Notes: generated from the sequence alone by a model not told the origin. Shown: positions 35,960 through 45,255, counted from the first letter of the stretch. The stretch is 64,000 bases of DNA from Ruegeria atlantica (GCF_013032505.1 NZ_WQCG01000002.1:682001-746000); one strand, 5' to 3'. A program made the numbers and translations.

Positions 35960-36928
35960 ATGACTGATTCATTTTTTCAGCCGGTATCGGCGATGGAACT
36001 CGCCCGGTTTGCCGGCATCCCTTCGTTCATGCGTCTTCCCAGCTTGAGTCTGGACCACGAACGCATAACCGACGTCGAAGTGGGTCTGATCGGCATCCCA
36101 TGGGATGGCGGCACCACTAATCGCCCCGGGGCGCGGCATGGTCCGCGACAACTGCGGGACTTTTCCACAATGATCCGCGCAATGAACCCGGTCACAGGCG
36201 TCGCACCGTTCTCAATGGTCAATTGCGCCGATCTTGGCGACGTGGCACCCAATCCGGTCGATATCCACGACACTCTGTACCGGGTCACAGAGTTCTATGT
36301 GGACCTGCACTCAAAAGGCATTGTTCCGCTGACCGCAGGTGGGGATCACCTGACCACCCTGCCCGTTCTGCGCGCGCTTGCCTCTGAAGGTCCTGTTGGC
36401 CTGATCCAGTTCGACAGTCACACGGACTTGTTCGACGGCTATTTTGGCGGCCACAAGTTCACCCACGGGACTCCGTTCCGGCGCGCCGTCGAAGAAGGAT
36501 TGGTCGATCCTAAGCGGTTTGTGCAGGTCGGTATCCGGGGCACCGCCTACAATACCGAGGACGTCGAGTGGGGTGAGGCACAGGGTATCCGTATCATCCG
36601 TATCGAGGAATTGTTCGACCGGGGTATTAAGGATGTGATGGCCGAGGTGCGCGGTATCGTTGGGCAAGCACCGACCTATTGCACCTATGACATCGACTTT
36701 GTTGACCCGACCTTTGCGCCCGGCACCGGAACCCCCGAGATCGGTGGGCCAAACAGCTTTCAGGCGCAACAGGTCATTCGTCAGATGTCCGGTGTTAACC
36801 TGATTGGCGCTGATCTGGTCGAGGTTGCACCCCCGTTCGATCCGGACGGAGGCACCGCGTGGCTGGGCATTTCACTGATGTTCGAGTTGCTGTGCGTATT
36901 GGCGCAGGCCGTGGACGCAAGGCGCTAG
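35960..36928 (+). CDS. Agmatinase/arginase-family ureohydrolase 1
   Basis: 322 residues. Binuclear-metal motifs are TAGGDHLTTLP, IQFDSHTDLFD, and TYDIDFVDPTFAPGTGTPE. The second motif has Ser where most members have Ala (DAHTD). It hydrolyses a guanidino group to urea and an amine; agmatine, guanidinobutyrate, guanidinopropionate and guanidine itself are known substrates in the family. ATG 35960 gives the standard length; a longer in-frame extension overlaps MttB copy 2. It is likely cotranscribed with MttB copy 2 and overlaps the converging second ureohydrolase by 4 bases. Confidence 0.85.
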   Translation: MTDSFFQPVSAMELARFAGIPSFMRLPSLSLDHERITDVEVGLIGIPWDGGTTNRPGARHGPRQLRDFSTMIRAMNPVTGVAPFSMVNCADLGDVAPNPVDIHDTLYRVTEFYVDLHSKGIVPLTAGGDHLTTLPVLRALASEGPVGLIQFDSHTDLFDGYFGGHKFTHGTPFRRAVEEGLVDPKRFVQVGIRGTAYNTEDVEWGEAQGIRIIRIEELFDRGIKDVMAEVRGIVGQAPTYCTYDIDFVDPTFAPGTGTPEIGGPNSFQAQQVIRQMSGVNLIGADLVEVAPPFDPDGGTAWLGISLMFELLCVLAQAVDARR

Positions 36929-37899
36929 CTTACGTTTTCAGCAATCATCGAGATCATTTCAAACATCACCGCCGCTGCCGTCAGCGCGGTGATGTTGTTC
37001 GGACTGTCCTTTGTTGGCATCATACAAACGACATCCCCACCCACGATGTTCAGACCGCGCGCCGCGCGCAGAATGCCGACGGCCTCGTCAATATCGAACC
37101 CCTTTTCGCCCGGCTCCAAGTTGGACACCGCAGGCGCAACGGTCGGGTCAAGGCAATCCAGATCGAAGGTGATATAGACCGGGCGGTCTCCCAGCACCTC
37201 TTTGGTCTGGGCCACGACATCATCCAACCCGCGCTGCCGGAACTCGCGCATGGTGACGATGTTGTAGCCATAGTCATAAGACGGCTGCAGCCAGTCCAGA
37301 CTGCGCGGGTGGCCGCGCAACCCGATCTGCATGGATCGCGTGGGGTCTACCTGTCCCTGATCGGCCAGATATGCGCCCCAATGGGCTGCTGATTTCTTGG
37401 CCCCCAAGAAATGATCAACCTTTGTGAATACGTCTGTGTGGGCATCCAGATGGAGGAAGCTGACAGGCTCTCCTCCCGCCAGTTTGCCACCCCCCAGCGC
37501 CTGAACGATGCCACCGGTGATGGAATGATCGCCGCCAATCGACACCGGGCGCGCACCGGCCGCATCAATATCTTTATAAAAGCGCGTGATACGTTCGATG
37601 CAGTCTTCATTATCGTTAGCGCGGGGAAACGGAACATCGCCAACATCTGCAATTTGCGCACTGTTCCACGGGTCGATTTCAAAAACCGAATGGACGCGCC
37701 GCTGTACGGCCGAAACATGCCGCAATGCACGAGGACCCAAATGCTGATCCCGTTCGGTTGTGCCGTTACCGGTTGAATGTGGCACCCCGACCAACGCGAT
37801 GTCCTGCCCATCCGGCCCCTGATTGGGGCATCGGAACAAAGTGGGCACTCCCCACCAATACAGATTGTCCATCATGGACTGTTCATAGCGGTCGGTCAT
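36925..37899 (-). CDS. Agmatinase/arginase-family ureohydrolase 2
   Basis: 324 residues. Metal motifs: SIGGDHSITGGIV, FLHLDAHTDVF and TFDLDCLDPTVAPA. It is clearly distinct from the first ureohydrolase, with only the metal motifs and fold in common. It is the last gene on the minus strand after the betaine-type ABC transporter, separated from it by a strong terminator, so it probably has its own promoter or is reached by readthrough. Two such enzymes side by side point to a guanidino compound as substrate. Confidence 0.85.
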   Translation of the reverse strand: MTDRYEQSMMDNLYWWGVPTLFRCPNQGPDGQDIALVGVPHSTGNGTTERDQHLGPRALRHVSAVQRRVHSVFEIDPWNSAQIADVGDVPFPRANDNEDCIERITRFYKDIDAAGARPVSIGGDHSITGGIVQALGGGKLAGGEPVSFLHLDAHTDVFTKVDHFLGAKKSAAHWGAYLADQGQVDPTRSMQIGLRGHPRSLDWLQPSYDYGYNIVTMREFRQRGLDDVVAQTKEVLGDRPVYITFDLDCLDPTVAPAVSNLEPGEKGFDIDEAVGILRAARGLNIVGGDVVCMMPTKDSPNNITALTAAAVMFEMISMIAENVS

Positions 37900-37913
37900 A
37901 TGCGCCTCCGGTC

Positions 37914-37946
37914 AAAGAAAAACGCCCCCGGTGGAACCGGGGGCGT
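37914..37946 (-). terminator. Rho-independent terminator after ABC transporter permease gene
   Basis: On the minus strand ACGCCCCCGG, a 5-base loop and CCGGGGGCGT form a perfect 10-bp stem followed by TTTTCTTT. It starts 7 bases after the permease stop and lies just before the ureohydrolase 2 start. Confidence 0.9.
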
Positions 37947-37952
37947 GTGCGT

Positions 37953-39542
37953 TCAGAGTTTTTCGTCTTCTCGGCGGAAGGCACCTTGCACGATGCGGTC
38001 CATGACCATGGCCAGGAAGAGGATGGCAAACCCACCCAGCAGGCCCGGACCCTTGGCGGCGTATTGCAATGCTTCGAGGATTTCCTTGCCCAGACCACCG
38101 CCTCCAATCAGTGAGATAATCACCACCATCGAAAGGCACATCAGGATGGTCTGGTTCACGCCGGTCATGATCGATGGCAGGGCCAGCGGTATCTCGACAT
38201 CCTTGAGTAGCTGCCATTTCGAGGCACCAAAAGCCACGGCGGCCTCTTTGATACTGTCCGGAACCCCGCGCATTCCCAATGCGGTCAATCGAATAACCGG
38301 CGGCATCCCAAAGATGATCGTTGCCAGAATGCCCGGTGGATTGCCGGTGCCAAAGAAGGCGATGATCGGGATCAGGTACACAAACGCAGGCAATGTTTGC
38401 ATCAGGTCCAAAACAGGCTCAGCTGCCCGATAGGCGCGCTTCGATTTGCCGAACCAAATGCCCAGCGGAATGCCGAACACGACACACAACAACACGGCTG
38501 CACCTACAAGGGCCACCGTTTCCATTGCCACGTCCCAGTACCCAAGCAACGCGATATAGGCCAACGAGGATGCGGTGAAGATGGCCACCCTCGGCCCAGC
38601 CGCACGCCACGCGGTCACGCAGATCACCAGCATCACAACCGGCCACGGTGAGCCGATAAGCGCTATGGTCAGTGCGTCCAAAACCGATCGCACACCAGCC
38701 ACGATGCCGTCAAACACATCGCCTCCGGCTGCGGCGGCGGCATCAATCTGCGCCTCCATCCAGCTTGCCAGGTTTGAGAACAACGTTCCGTTGCCTTCCC
38801 CCAATATCATTGCGGAAACTTGCTGCTCGGGGAATGCGTCCAACAATGGAAGTGAGGCGTTTACCGTGAATTTGTACACGATCAGCGGGCCAATTGCGGC
38901 CACCAAAACTGCGCCCAAAACCGTGTTCCGGGTCGAACGACCGCTTTCGGTGCTGAGCGGATCAATCCGCCAGTTCGAGTACTGTTTTTCGTACACGCGG
39001 TCCGCGTAAAACCCTTGAACAAGCTTAAAGACCAGAAGCATCAACAGGCCCGTAACCATGATGCCCACGGCTTCGGACTGAGCGGCAGCGGCTTTTTCAA
39101 AACTGGAATCCGCCGCCTTCTGGATATTAGCCGCCAGTTTGTTGAACCGGTCTATATCTGCCTTTTCGGTCGCCGCAGCCGCGCGTTCCAATAGCTCGGT
39201 CGCGCGAGCTTGCTGACGCTCGGCCCGTTCGGCCAAATCAGCGCCGGGGTTGCCCCAGGCACCGCGGCCAATCTGAACCCAGGCTATGATTTCCAGGATC
39301 AGGAACGTCCAGAACATTCCCCAGATCGCGCGGGACGCAGACCAGAATGGCCCCAGAACAGCCGCCCAGATGTTGAAGGTATTGGGAATACCGCTGGTCG
39401 CATCATGGATTTTATGAAACGCGTTGACGTAGTAGTCGCCATTTGGCCCGGTAAACTCGTGGATCGAGCGGTCCAGCGCCTCGCGGTCGACTTCGATATC
39501 CGAGGCGGCCGTGACTTTTACTTCTGTGGTTGCATCAGTCAT
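37953..39542 (-). CDS. ABC transporter permease, glycine betaine/proline type (ProW-like), with N-terminal coiled-coil insertion
   Basis: 529 residues, about 150 to 200 more than usual ProW. After a short cytoplasmic start come a membrane segment at about 72-92, then an Ala/Glu/Arg-rich segment 101-158 predicted to be coiled coil (DLAERAERQQARATELLERA), and another helix at 160-178. The permease core is in the C-terminal half, with the EAA loop AFGASKWQLLKDVEIPLALP. It overlaps the ATPase gene by 8 bases. Inner membrane; transports an osmolyte-like quaternary amine together with the ATPase and binding protein. Confidence 0.88.
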   Translation of the reverse strand: MTDATTEVKVTAASDIEVDREALDRSIHEFTGPNGDYYVNAFHKIHDATSGIPNTFNIWAAVLGPFWSASRAIWGMFWTFLILEIIAWVQIGRGAWGNPGADLAERAERQQARATELLERAAAATEKADIDRFNKLAANIQKAADSSFEKAAAAQSEAVGIMVTGLLMLLVFKLVQGFYADRVYEKQYSNWRIDPLSTESGRSTRNTVLGAVLVAAIGPLIVYKFTVNASLPLLDAFPEQQVSAMILGEGNGTLFSNLASWMEAQIDAAAAAGGDVFDGIVAGVRSVLDALTIALIGSPWPVVMLVICVTAWRAAGPRVAIFTASSLAYIALLGYWDVAMETVALVGAAVLLCVVFGIPLGIWFGKSKRAYRAAEPVLDLMQTLPAFVYLIPIIAFFGTGNPPGILATIIFGMPPVIRLTALGMRGVPDSIKEAAVAFGASKWQLLKDVEIPLALPSIMTGVNQTILMCLSMVVIISLIGGGGLGKEILEALQYAAKGPGLLGGFAILFLAMVMDRIVQGAFRREDEKL

Positions 39543-40572
39543 TTTTGCCCCCCTGAATTCCGCGCAGTAGCCGCGGTTTTGTAACCACTCCTACATCAGC
39601 GCCAGCATCGGTGATGATGACCGGCAAGTCCGTATTGACGGCGAGGTCGATCAACTGATCCAGATCAGCCCCTTCATCCGCGCGCGGCGCACCATCGGTC
39701 GGGCCAGAGTAACTTTCGATCGGCTCCATGATTGAATGCGCCTTGACCAGTTTCAGCTTGGAAATGCCCTGCACGAACTCTCGCACGTAATCGTCTGCAG
39801 GGTTCATGACGATGTCTTCCGGCGTACCGATCTGCACAATGACACCGTCTTTCATGATCGCGATGCGGTGACCTATGCGAATGGCCTCGTCCAGATCGTG
39901 CGTGATGAACAACGTCGTCTTTTTCAATTGTGCCACCAGTGCCTTGAACTGGTCCTGCAATTGCAGGCGGATCAGCGGATCAAGGGCTGAAAACGGCTCA
40001 TCCATCAGCAGGATCTCGGGGTCCGAGGCCAGCGCGCGGGCAATCCCAACACGTTGCTGCATGCCGCCCGACAATTCTTTGGGCAGACGATCTTCGTAGC
40101 CTGTCAGGTCTACCAACCCTAAGGCGTGATCCGAAACCGCCCAGCGTTTCGATTTCGACACTTTGCGGATTTCCAGCGGGTAGGCAACATTATCGCGGAC
40201 CGAACGGTGCGGCATCAGTGCCATATGTTGAAACACCATCCCAATTTGCATCGCACGGATGCGACGCAGCTCGGCCTCGGAAATCTTGGACACATCCTGC
40301 CCCAGGATTTCGATCTTTCCGGCGGTCGGTTCAATCAAGCGATTGACGTGCCGTACCAACGTTGATTTGCCAGAGCCTGACAGCCCCATGATGCAAAAAA
40401 TCTCGCCCCTTGGCACTTCGAATGACGCGCCCTGCACGCCAACGACACAATTGAATCTCTCTAGAACTTCAGGCTTTCCAATGCCTTCGTTCCGGACGGC
40501 TTCCATGGCTTCTTCGGCGCGGGCGCCAAAGATTTTCCAGACATCCGTCAGTTTAACGACTGTTTCGGTCAT
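39535..40572 (-). CDS. ABC transporter ATP-binding protein, glycine betaine/proline type (ProV-like)
   Basis: 345 residues. Walker A is GLSGSGKSTL, signature LSGGMQQRVGIARAL, Walker B ILLMDEPFSALD, H-loop TLFITHDLDEA. A partial regulatory domain follows the ATPase. The N-terminal KLTDVWKIFGARAEEAMEAV matches ProV/OpuAA. ATG 40572 is used because AAAGGGAC precedes it; the earlier frame covers an intergenic hairpin. It overlaps the permease downstream. Confidence 0.92.
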   Translation of the reverse strand: MTETVVKLTDVWKIFGARAEEAMEAVRNEGIGKPEVLERFNCVVGVQGASFEVPRGEIFCIMGLSGSGKSTLVRHVNRLIEPTAGKIEILGQDVSKISEAELRRIRAMQIGMVFQHMALMPHRSVRDNVAYPLEIRKVSKSKRWAVSDHALGLVDLTGYEDRLPKELSGGMQQRVGIARALASDPEILLMDEPFSALDPLIRLQLQDQFKALVAQLKKTTLFITHDLDEAIRIGHRIAIMKDGVIVQIGTPEDIVMNPADDYVREFVQGISKLKLVKAHSIMEPIESYSGPTDGAPRADEGADLDQLIDLAVNTDLPVIITDAGADVGVVTKPRLLRGIQGGKND

Positions 40573-40594
40573 TTTTGTCCCTTTGGTGCAAAAC

Positions 40595-40621
40595 AGGCCG
40601 CCGGGGCTGTCCCGACGGCCT
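40595..40621 (-). terminator. Intra-operon hairpin between binding-protein and ATPase genes
   Basis: AGGCCGCCGGG (40595-40605) and CCCGACGGCCT (40611-40621) pair with one mismatch around a 5-base loop; GTTTT follows on the minus strand. It lies 30 bases after the binding-protein stop and probably lowers expression of the downstream genes. Confidence 0.65.
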
Positions 40622-40650
40622 GCCAGAGTTTCAGTTCCGGTCGGCGTCAA

Positions 40651-41601
40651 TCAATTTGACATCCAGCCCAGAACAGCATCTTCGTTCGCACCGACCCATT
40701 CTTCGGCATAGGCCAAAGGTTCTTTGCCTTCGATTACCAATGCATATGTCATCGCCGAAACCGTATCGGTATCCAGTTTCATATTGGCCAGCATGGTTGC
40801 AACTTCGGGGTATTCGTCCTCAAGCGACTTTGCGAAGTGCAAGTGCAGATACGCTAGGTCCCAAGCAACGCCGGCCTCGGATTTTTCCAGCCAGTCCGGG
40901 TCATCCGTGGGCTGCAACACGTTCCATTTGGCCGCATCATAAGCCGGTTCTTCAAGGATCTGCATGTCATGCAGGGCAAACACGTAGTGCGGCGTGTAAC
41001 AGAAGCCGACCCACGGGTCGCCAGCCTTGATCGCGTTGTCGAGGTTGGCATAAGCCACTGTCTCGTCAATCTCTGTCAGTTCAAAGACCTGATCATACCC
41101 ATAGGACTTGGCTCGAATTTTCTCGACATTGGTCGACGCCCATCCCGGCGCGCCGATCCAAAGTTCGCCCTGGCCGTCACCGTTGCTGTCGAAAAGCGCG
41201 GCATTGTCGGGATTTGTCAGGTCCTCAATGGACGTGATGCCATGTGCTTCGGCCGTTGCCTTGTCTACGCACATGCCCTGAAAGGCTTCGACACCATTCG
41301 CGTTGAATGTAACGGTCCCCTTATCTTTTACGTAAGTGTCATGCAGGTTTTGCTGGTTCGGCATCCACACTTCGGGATGAACGTGCATGGCGCCTGAGTC
41401 CATCGCTTCGAACACAATCGGGTTTGTGCCATTTTGAAGTTCAACTTCAAGGCCCAGGTTCTGTTCGATCGCAACTTTCAAAATATGTGCCGTCGCATTC
41501 ACCGAAGGCCAGTTTGGCACGCCGATCACAATATCAGCAGCAAGGGCGGGTCCGGCGATCACAGCGGATGCGCCTCCCAGTAACGTGGCTAGTTTGTTCA
41601 T
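40651..41601 (-). CDS. Glycine betaine/proline betaine-type ABC transporter substrate-binding protein
   Basis: 316 residues. A signal peptide (KLATLLGGASAVIAGPALAA) precedes the OpuAC/ProX-type domain: VIGVPNWPSVNATAHILKVA, MHVHPEVWMPNQ, GAPGWASTNVEKIR, WVGFCYTPHYVFA. The aromatic residues of these segments (Trp, Tyr) match the box that holds trimethylammonium groups. ATG 41601 has GGAG 8 bases upstream; an ATG four codons earlier does not. It is the first gene of the transporter operon. Ligand is likely a betaine; which one is unknown. Confidence 0.9.
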   Translation of the reverse strand: MNKLATLLGGASAVIAGPALAADIVIGVPNWPSVNATAHILKVAIEQNLGLEVELQNGTNPIVFEAMDSGAMHVHPEVWMPNQQNLHDTYVKDKGTVTFNANGVEAFQGMCVDKATAEAHGITSIEDLTNPDNAALFDSNGDGQGELWIGAPGWASTNVEKIRAKSYGYDQVFELTEIDETVAYANLDNAIKAGDPWVGFCYTPHYVFALHDMQILEEPAYDAAKWNVLQPTDDPDWLEKSEAGVAWDLAYLHLHFAKSLEDEYPEVATMLANMKLDTDTVSAMTYALVIEGKEPLAYAEEWVGANEDAVLGWMSN

Positions 41602-41857
41602 TTGTTTCTCCATGTTGGGCGTCTGCGGTGATATTGTTCTGTGCCCGAAGGCCGTATTTCACCTTGCAAACAAAGTCGAAAAGCCGGTTCTTTCCCCAGT
41701 TTTCGGTCAGCTGCACGATGCGCCGACCCGGCAAAAAAATTCAAACATGCAGACGCGCCACTCATCAAGTGTTGCGTCCATCAGGCATTCGTTTTCGAGA
41801 TTATCATAAAAATGTTTCGGTTATGTCGAAAATCAACCGGGCAGTTTTATCTGGCTG
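41602..41857. other. 256-base region between LysR gene and ABC transporter, no gene seen
   Basis: It must hold the promoter of the binding-protein gene. TTTTCGA and TCGAAAA near 41790-41830 form a wide inverted repeat with 28 bases between, which is weak evidence for a regulator site. No ORF is convincing. Confidence 0.35.
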
Positions 41858-42730
41858 TCAGGCAGCACCCTGTTCCAGAATGTAAGCGACGGCCTCTTCG
41901 GTCAGATGCTTGAACCGCGCGTGTTCATTAACATAGAGACAAACCTGGCGCTGGTCGGGCAGATCTGCAATTTCACGAAACGCTGTCGCCTCGGGCATGA
42001 AATTGGCGACCGATTGCGGCAACACCGTCACCCAATCTCCGGTTTTGACCATTGTGATAAGGGAATGGGTATTGTGAACAGTAACATCCGCCTGCGCTTC
42101 GGAGGCGCGGAACTTGGGTGATTGAATCAGATCACACAGCGCGTTGCGGATAAATGGAAGCGCCAAAACGTCGTCAATCGTTGGTGTAATGGGCTGTTTC
42201 ATCAACTGATGATCAGAGGCGCAAACCAACCCAAACCGATCTTCGAACAACGGAAGCGACCGAACTCCGTTTAGCGCGTGCTGACCTGAGGCGATACCAA
42301 TATCCGCCTTGCCTTCTATTAGCGCGTCCAAAACCTGCTGTGTATCTGCATCGCGCAGTTCGACTTTCACCCCGGGAAAGCGTTGCGTCATGTAGGCCAG
42401 TACCTTTGGGAAGACCAACGCCGCGACTGATGGAACTGCTGCTATCCGCAGCAGGCCGTGTTCTGCACTTGCCGCAGCCAAGATATCCAAGACAGCCTGG
42501 TCGAACTGGCGAACTTGTTTCAGGGCCACTTCGAAAACTTGCAAACCCAGTGGCGACAGTTGATTCTTACGCTCTCCTTCAAAGAGCTTTTTGCCAAGAT
42601 GATCCTCAAACTGCTTGAGGGTCATCGAGACTGCCGACTGGGTCCGCCCCAGTCTGTCGGCTGCCTCGATCAGGTTGCCGGTTTGGGCGACGGTGCAAAA
42701 ACACCGCAAGGTCTCAATCTTGATCGCCAA
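41858..42730 (-). CDS. LysR-family transcriptional regulator
   Basis: 290 residues. The helix-turn-helix is TLRCFCTVAQTGNLIEAADR, then LGRTQSAVSMTLKQFE; the effector domain is of normal length (LRIAAVPSVAALVFPKVLAY; KADIGIASGQHAL). It is divergent from the aldehyde dehydrogenase operon with an inverted repeat between, and upstream of the ABC transporter on the same strand (256 bases between). It probably controls both. Confidence 0.88.
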   Translation of the reverse strand: MAIKIETLRCFCTVAQTGNLIEAADRLGRTQSAVSMTLKQFEDHLGKKLFEGERKNQLSPLGLQVFEVALKQVRQFDQAVLDILAAASAEHGLLRIAAVPSVAALVFPKVLAYMTQRFPGVKVELRDADTQQVLDALIEGKADIGIASGQHALNGVRSLPLFEDRFGLVCASDHQLMKQPITPTIDDVLALPFIRNALCDLIQSPKFRASEAQADVTVHNTHSLITMVKTGDWVTVLPQSVANFMPEATAFREIADLPDQRQVCLYVNEHARFKHLTEEAVAYILEQGAA

Positions 42731-42761
42731 GCTTCACCTTTTTTGAAGTTTGCTATATTTA

Positions 42762-42788
42762 TTTGAGTTTGACTGATATCTACTCAAA
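42762..42788. promoter_or_regulatory. Inverted repeat in LysR/aldehyde dehydrogenase divergent promoter
   Basis: TTTGAGT (42762-42768) and ACTCAAA (42782-42788) form a perfect 7-base inverted repeat with 13 bases between. It lies 27 bases from the dehydrogenase start and 32 from the LysR start, a normal place for a LysR-type binding site. Confidence 0.6.
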
Positions 42789-42814
42789 AAGCCATTCTGC
42801 GCCAGACCAATTTT

Positions 42815-44278
42815 ATGACTCTGGGGCGCATCGTGACAAAACTGAATCTGATCGCTGGCGAATGGCTGGCGGGTGAAACCGAGATTGATAACCGCAACCC
42901 TTCGGACCTGAGCGATCTGGTCGGCATGTTCGCACAGGCCAGCGCAGATCAACTGGAGGCTACTTTGGATCAGGCGCGCGTTGCGCAAGCAGAATGGGAA
43001 GCCTACCTGCCTGAGCGCAAGCAGGCCGTCCTGATGAATATCGGCAACGAACTAATGTCGCGCGCCGAAGAGCTGGGCACCTTGCTTTCCCGCGAAGAGG
43101 GCAAGCCGTTGGCCGAAGGCAAAGGCGAGGTGTATCGCGCTGGTCAGTTCTTCACCTATTACGCCGCCGAATGCCTGCGCCAGATCGGCGAGAACGCCGA
43201 CAGCGTACGTCCCGGCGTCGAGATTGACGTGCGCCGCGAAGCCGTAGGCGTCGTAGCCATCATCAGCCCGTGGAATTTTCCGACCGCGACCGCGTCATGG
43301 AAGATTGCTCCGGCGCTTTGCTACGGCAACGCAGTTGTTTGGAAACCGGCGAATATCACGCCCGCCTCTGCTGTGGCATTGACCGAAATCATCGAGCGGC
43401 AGGACATCCCCAAAGGTCTGTTCAGCCTAGTCATGGGCTCGGGCCGTTCGATTGGGCAGCGTCTGGTAGAAAGCCCAAAGGTCAACGCAATATCCTTCAC
43501 CGGATCGGTTCCGGTCGGAAAGGGCATCGCATCAGCTGCCATTCAGAACCTGACCAAGGTTCAGATGGAGATGGGATCCAAGAACGCACTGGCCGTAATG
43601 GATGACGCTGATCTGGATCTGGCCGTAACGCTGGCATTGGGCGGGGCTTTTGGCGGGACAGGTCAAAAATGTACCGCATCCTCACGTCTGGTTGTTCATG
43701 CTGGTGTGCACGATGCATTTGTCGAAAAACTTGTCGCGGGTGCACAGGCCATGAAAGTCGGCCACGCGCTGGAAGACGGCGTTCAGATGGGGCCGGTCGT
43801 CAGTGAACAGCAACTGAACGAAAATCTGGCTTATGTCGATCTGGGTAAATCCGAAGGTGCCGAGCTGGCCTGCGGTGGTCAGCGACTTGAGATGCCGCAT
43901 GACGGTTTCTACATGTCCCCCGGCGTGTTCCTGAACACCAACAACGATATGCGTATCAACCGCGAAGAGATGTTCGCCCCGCTGACAAGCGTCATCAAAG
44001 TTGGCAGCTATGAAGAAGCGCTGAGCGTGGTTAACGACACCAATTTCGGGCTGACGTCGGGGATCGTGACGCAAAGCCTCGCGCGCGCGACCCACTTCCG
44101 CCGCAACGCACGCACCGGCGTCGTGACCGTGAACCTTCCGACGGCGGGCACCGACTATCACGTGCCCTTCGGCGGCCGCGGTGATAGCTCTTACGGTCCA
44201 CGCGAACAGGGCAAGGCAGCGGCTGAGTTCTATACCACGGTCAAAACCGCTTACATCAGCGCGGGAACGCCGGTCTGA
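42815..44278 (+). CDS. NAD(P)-dependent aldehyde dehydrogenase
   Basis: 487 residues. Signatures: IISPWNFPTATASWKIAPAL, cofactor loop FTGSVPVGKGI, general base Glu in VQMEMGSKNALAV, catalytic Cys in FGGTGQKCTASSRL, C-terminal FGGRGDSSYGPREQGK. It resembles the 2,5-dioxovalerate/ketoglutarate-semialdehyde branch, but the substrate cannot be fixed. The start is uncertain: no ribosome site precedes ATG 42815, and GTG 42833 would begin MTKLNLIAGEW. It is the first gene of a five-gene operon; its stop overlaps the dipeptidase start by 1 base. Confidence 0.88.
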   Translation: MTLGRIVTKLNLIAGEWLAGETEIDNRNPSDLSDLVGMFAQASADQLEATLDQARVAQAEWEAYLPERKQAVLMNIGNELMSRAEELGTLLSREEGKPLAEGKGEVYRAGQFFTYYAAECLRQIGENADSVRPGVEIDVRREAVGVVAIISPWNFPTATASWKIAPALCYGNAVVWKPANITPASAVALTEIIERQDIPKGLFSLVMGSGRSIGQRLVESPKVNAISFTGSVPVGKGIASAAIQNLTKVQMEMGSKNALAVMDDADLDLAVTLALGGAFGGTGQKCTASSRLVVHAGVHDAFVEKLVAGAQAMKVGHALEDGVQMGPVVSEQQLNENLAYVDLGKSEGAELACGGQRLEMPHDGFYMSPGVFLNTNNDMRINREEMFAPLTSVIKVGSYEEALSVVNDTNFGLTSGIVTQSLARATHFRRNARTGVVTVNLPTAGTDYHVPFGGRGDSSYGPREQGKAAAEFYTTVKTAYISAGTPV

Positions 44279-45255
44279 TGCGCATCGACGGGCTGCAATA
44301 CGCCAACTGGTCGGAGAAAATCTTCCGCCAACTGCGCGAAGGGGGCGTGGACGCGATCCACGTCACCATCTCGTATCACGAGAACTTTCGCGAAACGGTT
44401 CTGAACTTTGAAAAGTGGAACCGCTGGTTTGAGCAATTTCCAGACCTGATCATGAAAGGCCGTTGGGCCAGCGACATCGACATCGCTCGGGAAACCGGGC
44501 GGACGGCCGTGTTCTTTGGCTTCCAGAACCCGTCGCCCATAGAAGACGATATTGGGTTGGTGGAAATTCTGCACGATCTGGGCGCGCGGTTCATGCAGCT
44601 AACTTATAACAACCAATCCCTGCTGGCGACCGGCTGCTATGAAGCTGAAGACACCGGCATCACCCGCATGGGCAAACAGGTCATCAAAGAGATGAACCGC
44701 GTTGGGCTTGTCGTGGACATGAGTCATTCGGCGGATCGTTCGACTATAGAAGCGGCCGAGATCTCCGAACGTCCCATCGCCATTACGCACGCCAACCCGC
44801 ACGAATGGTCCCCTGCCCTGCGCAACAAGCGCGATGCGGTGATCCGGGCTGTGACCGAAAACGGTGGGATGTTAGGCTTTTCGGTCTACCCTCATCACCT
44901 GAAGGACAAGTCCGACTGCACGCTGGAGAGCTTTTGCGAAATGATTGCCCGTACGGCTGACAAATACGGCGCACAAAATCTGGGGATCGGCACCGACCTG
45001 TGTCAGGATCAACCCGACAGCATTGTCGAGTGGATGCGCGTTGGTCGCTGGACCAAGGAAATCGACTACGGCGAAGGTTCAGCCAGTAATCCCGGCTTTC
45101 CTCCGATGCCCAGCTGGTTCGAGGATAATCGCGACTTCGGCAATATCGAAACCGGGCTGCGCAACGTTGGCATGAACGCCGAAGAAGTCTCGGGCATCAT
45201 GGGCGGAAACTGGTACCGCTTTTTCGATCTGAACTTTGGACCAAAAACCGCATGA
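44278..45255 (+). CDS. M19 (renal/membrane dipeptidase) family protein
   Basis: 325 residues. Family features: FFGFQNPSPIEDDIGLVEI, ARFMQLTYNNQSLLATGCYE, GLVVDMSHSADRSTIEAAEI, PIAITHANPHEWSP, LGIGTDLCQDQP, and the ending IMGGNWYRFFDLNFG. The usual N-terminal DGH(N/x)D zinc site is replaced by DAIHVTISYHEN, so the metal centre may be altered. M19 homologues also stand beside betaine/dimethylglycine genes in Pseudomonas (PA5396), where their role is not peptide cleavage as far as is known. It overlaps both neighbours. Confidence 0.82.
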   Translation: MRIDGLQYANWSEKIFRQLREGGVDAIHVTISYHENFRETVLNFEKWNRWFEQFPDLIMKGRWASDIDIARETGRTAVFFGFQNPSPIEDDIGLVEILHDLGARFMQLTYNNQSLLATGCYEAEDTGITRMGKQVIKEMNRVGLVVDMSHSADRSTIEAAEISERPIAITHANPHEWSPALRNKRDAVIRAVTENGGMLGFSVYPHHLKDKSDCTLESFCEMIARTADKYGAQNLGIGTDLCQDQPDSIVEWMRVGRWTKEIDYGEGSASNPGFPPMPSWFEDNRDFGNIETGLRNVGMNAEEVSGIMGGNWYRFFDLNFGPKTA

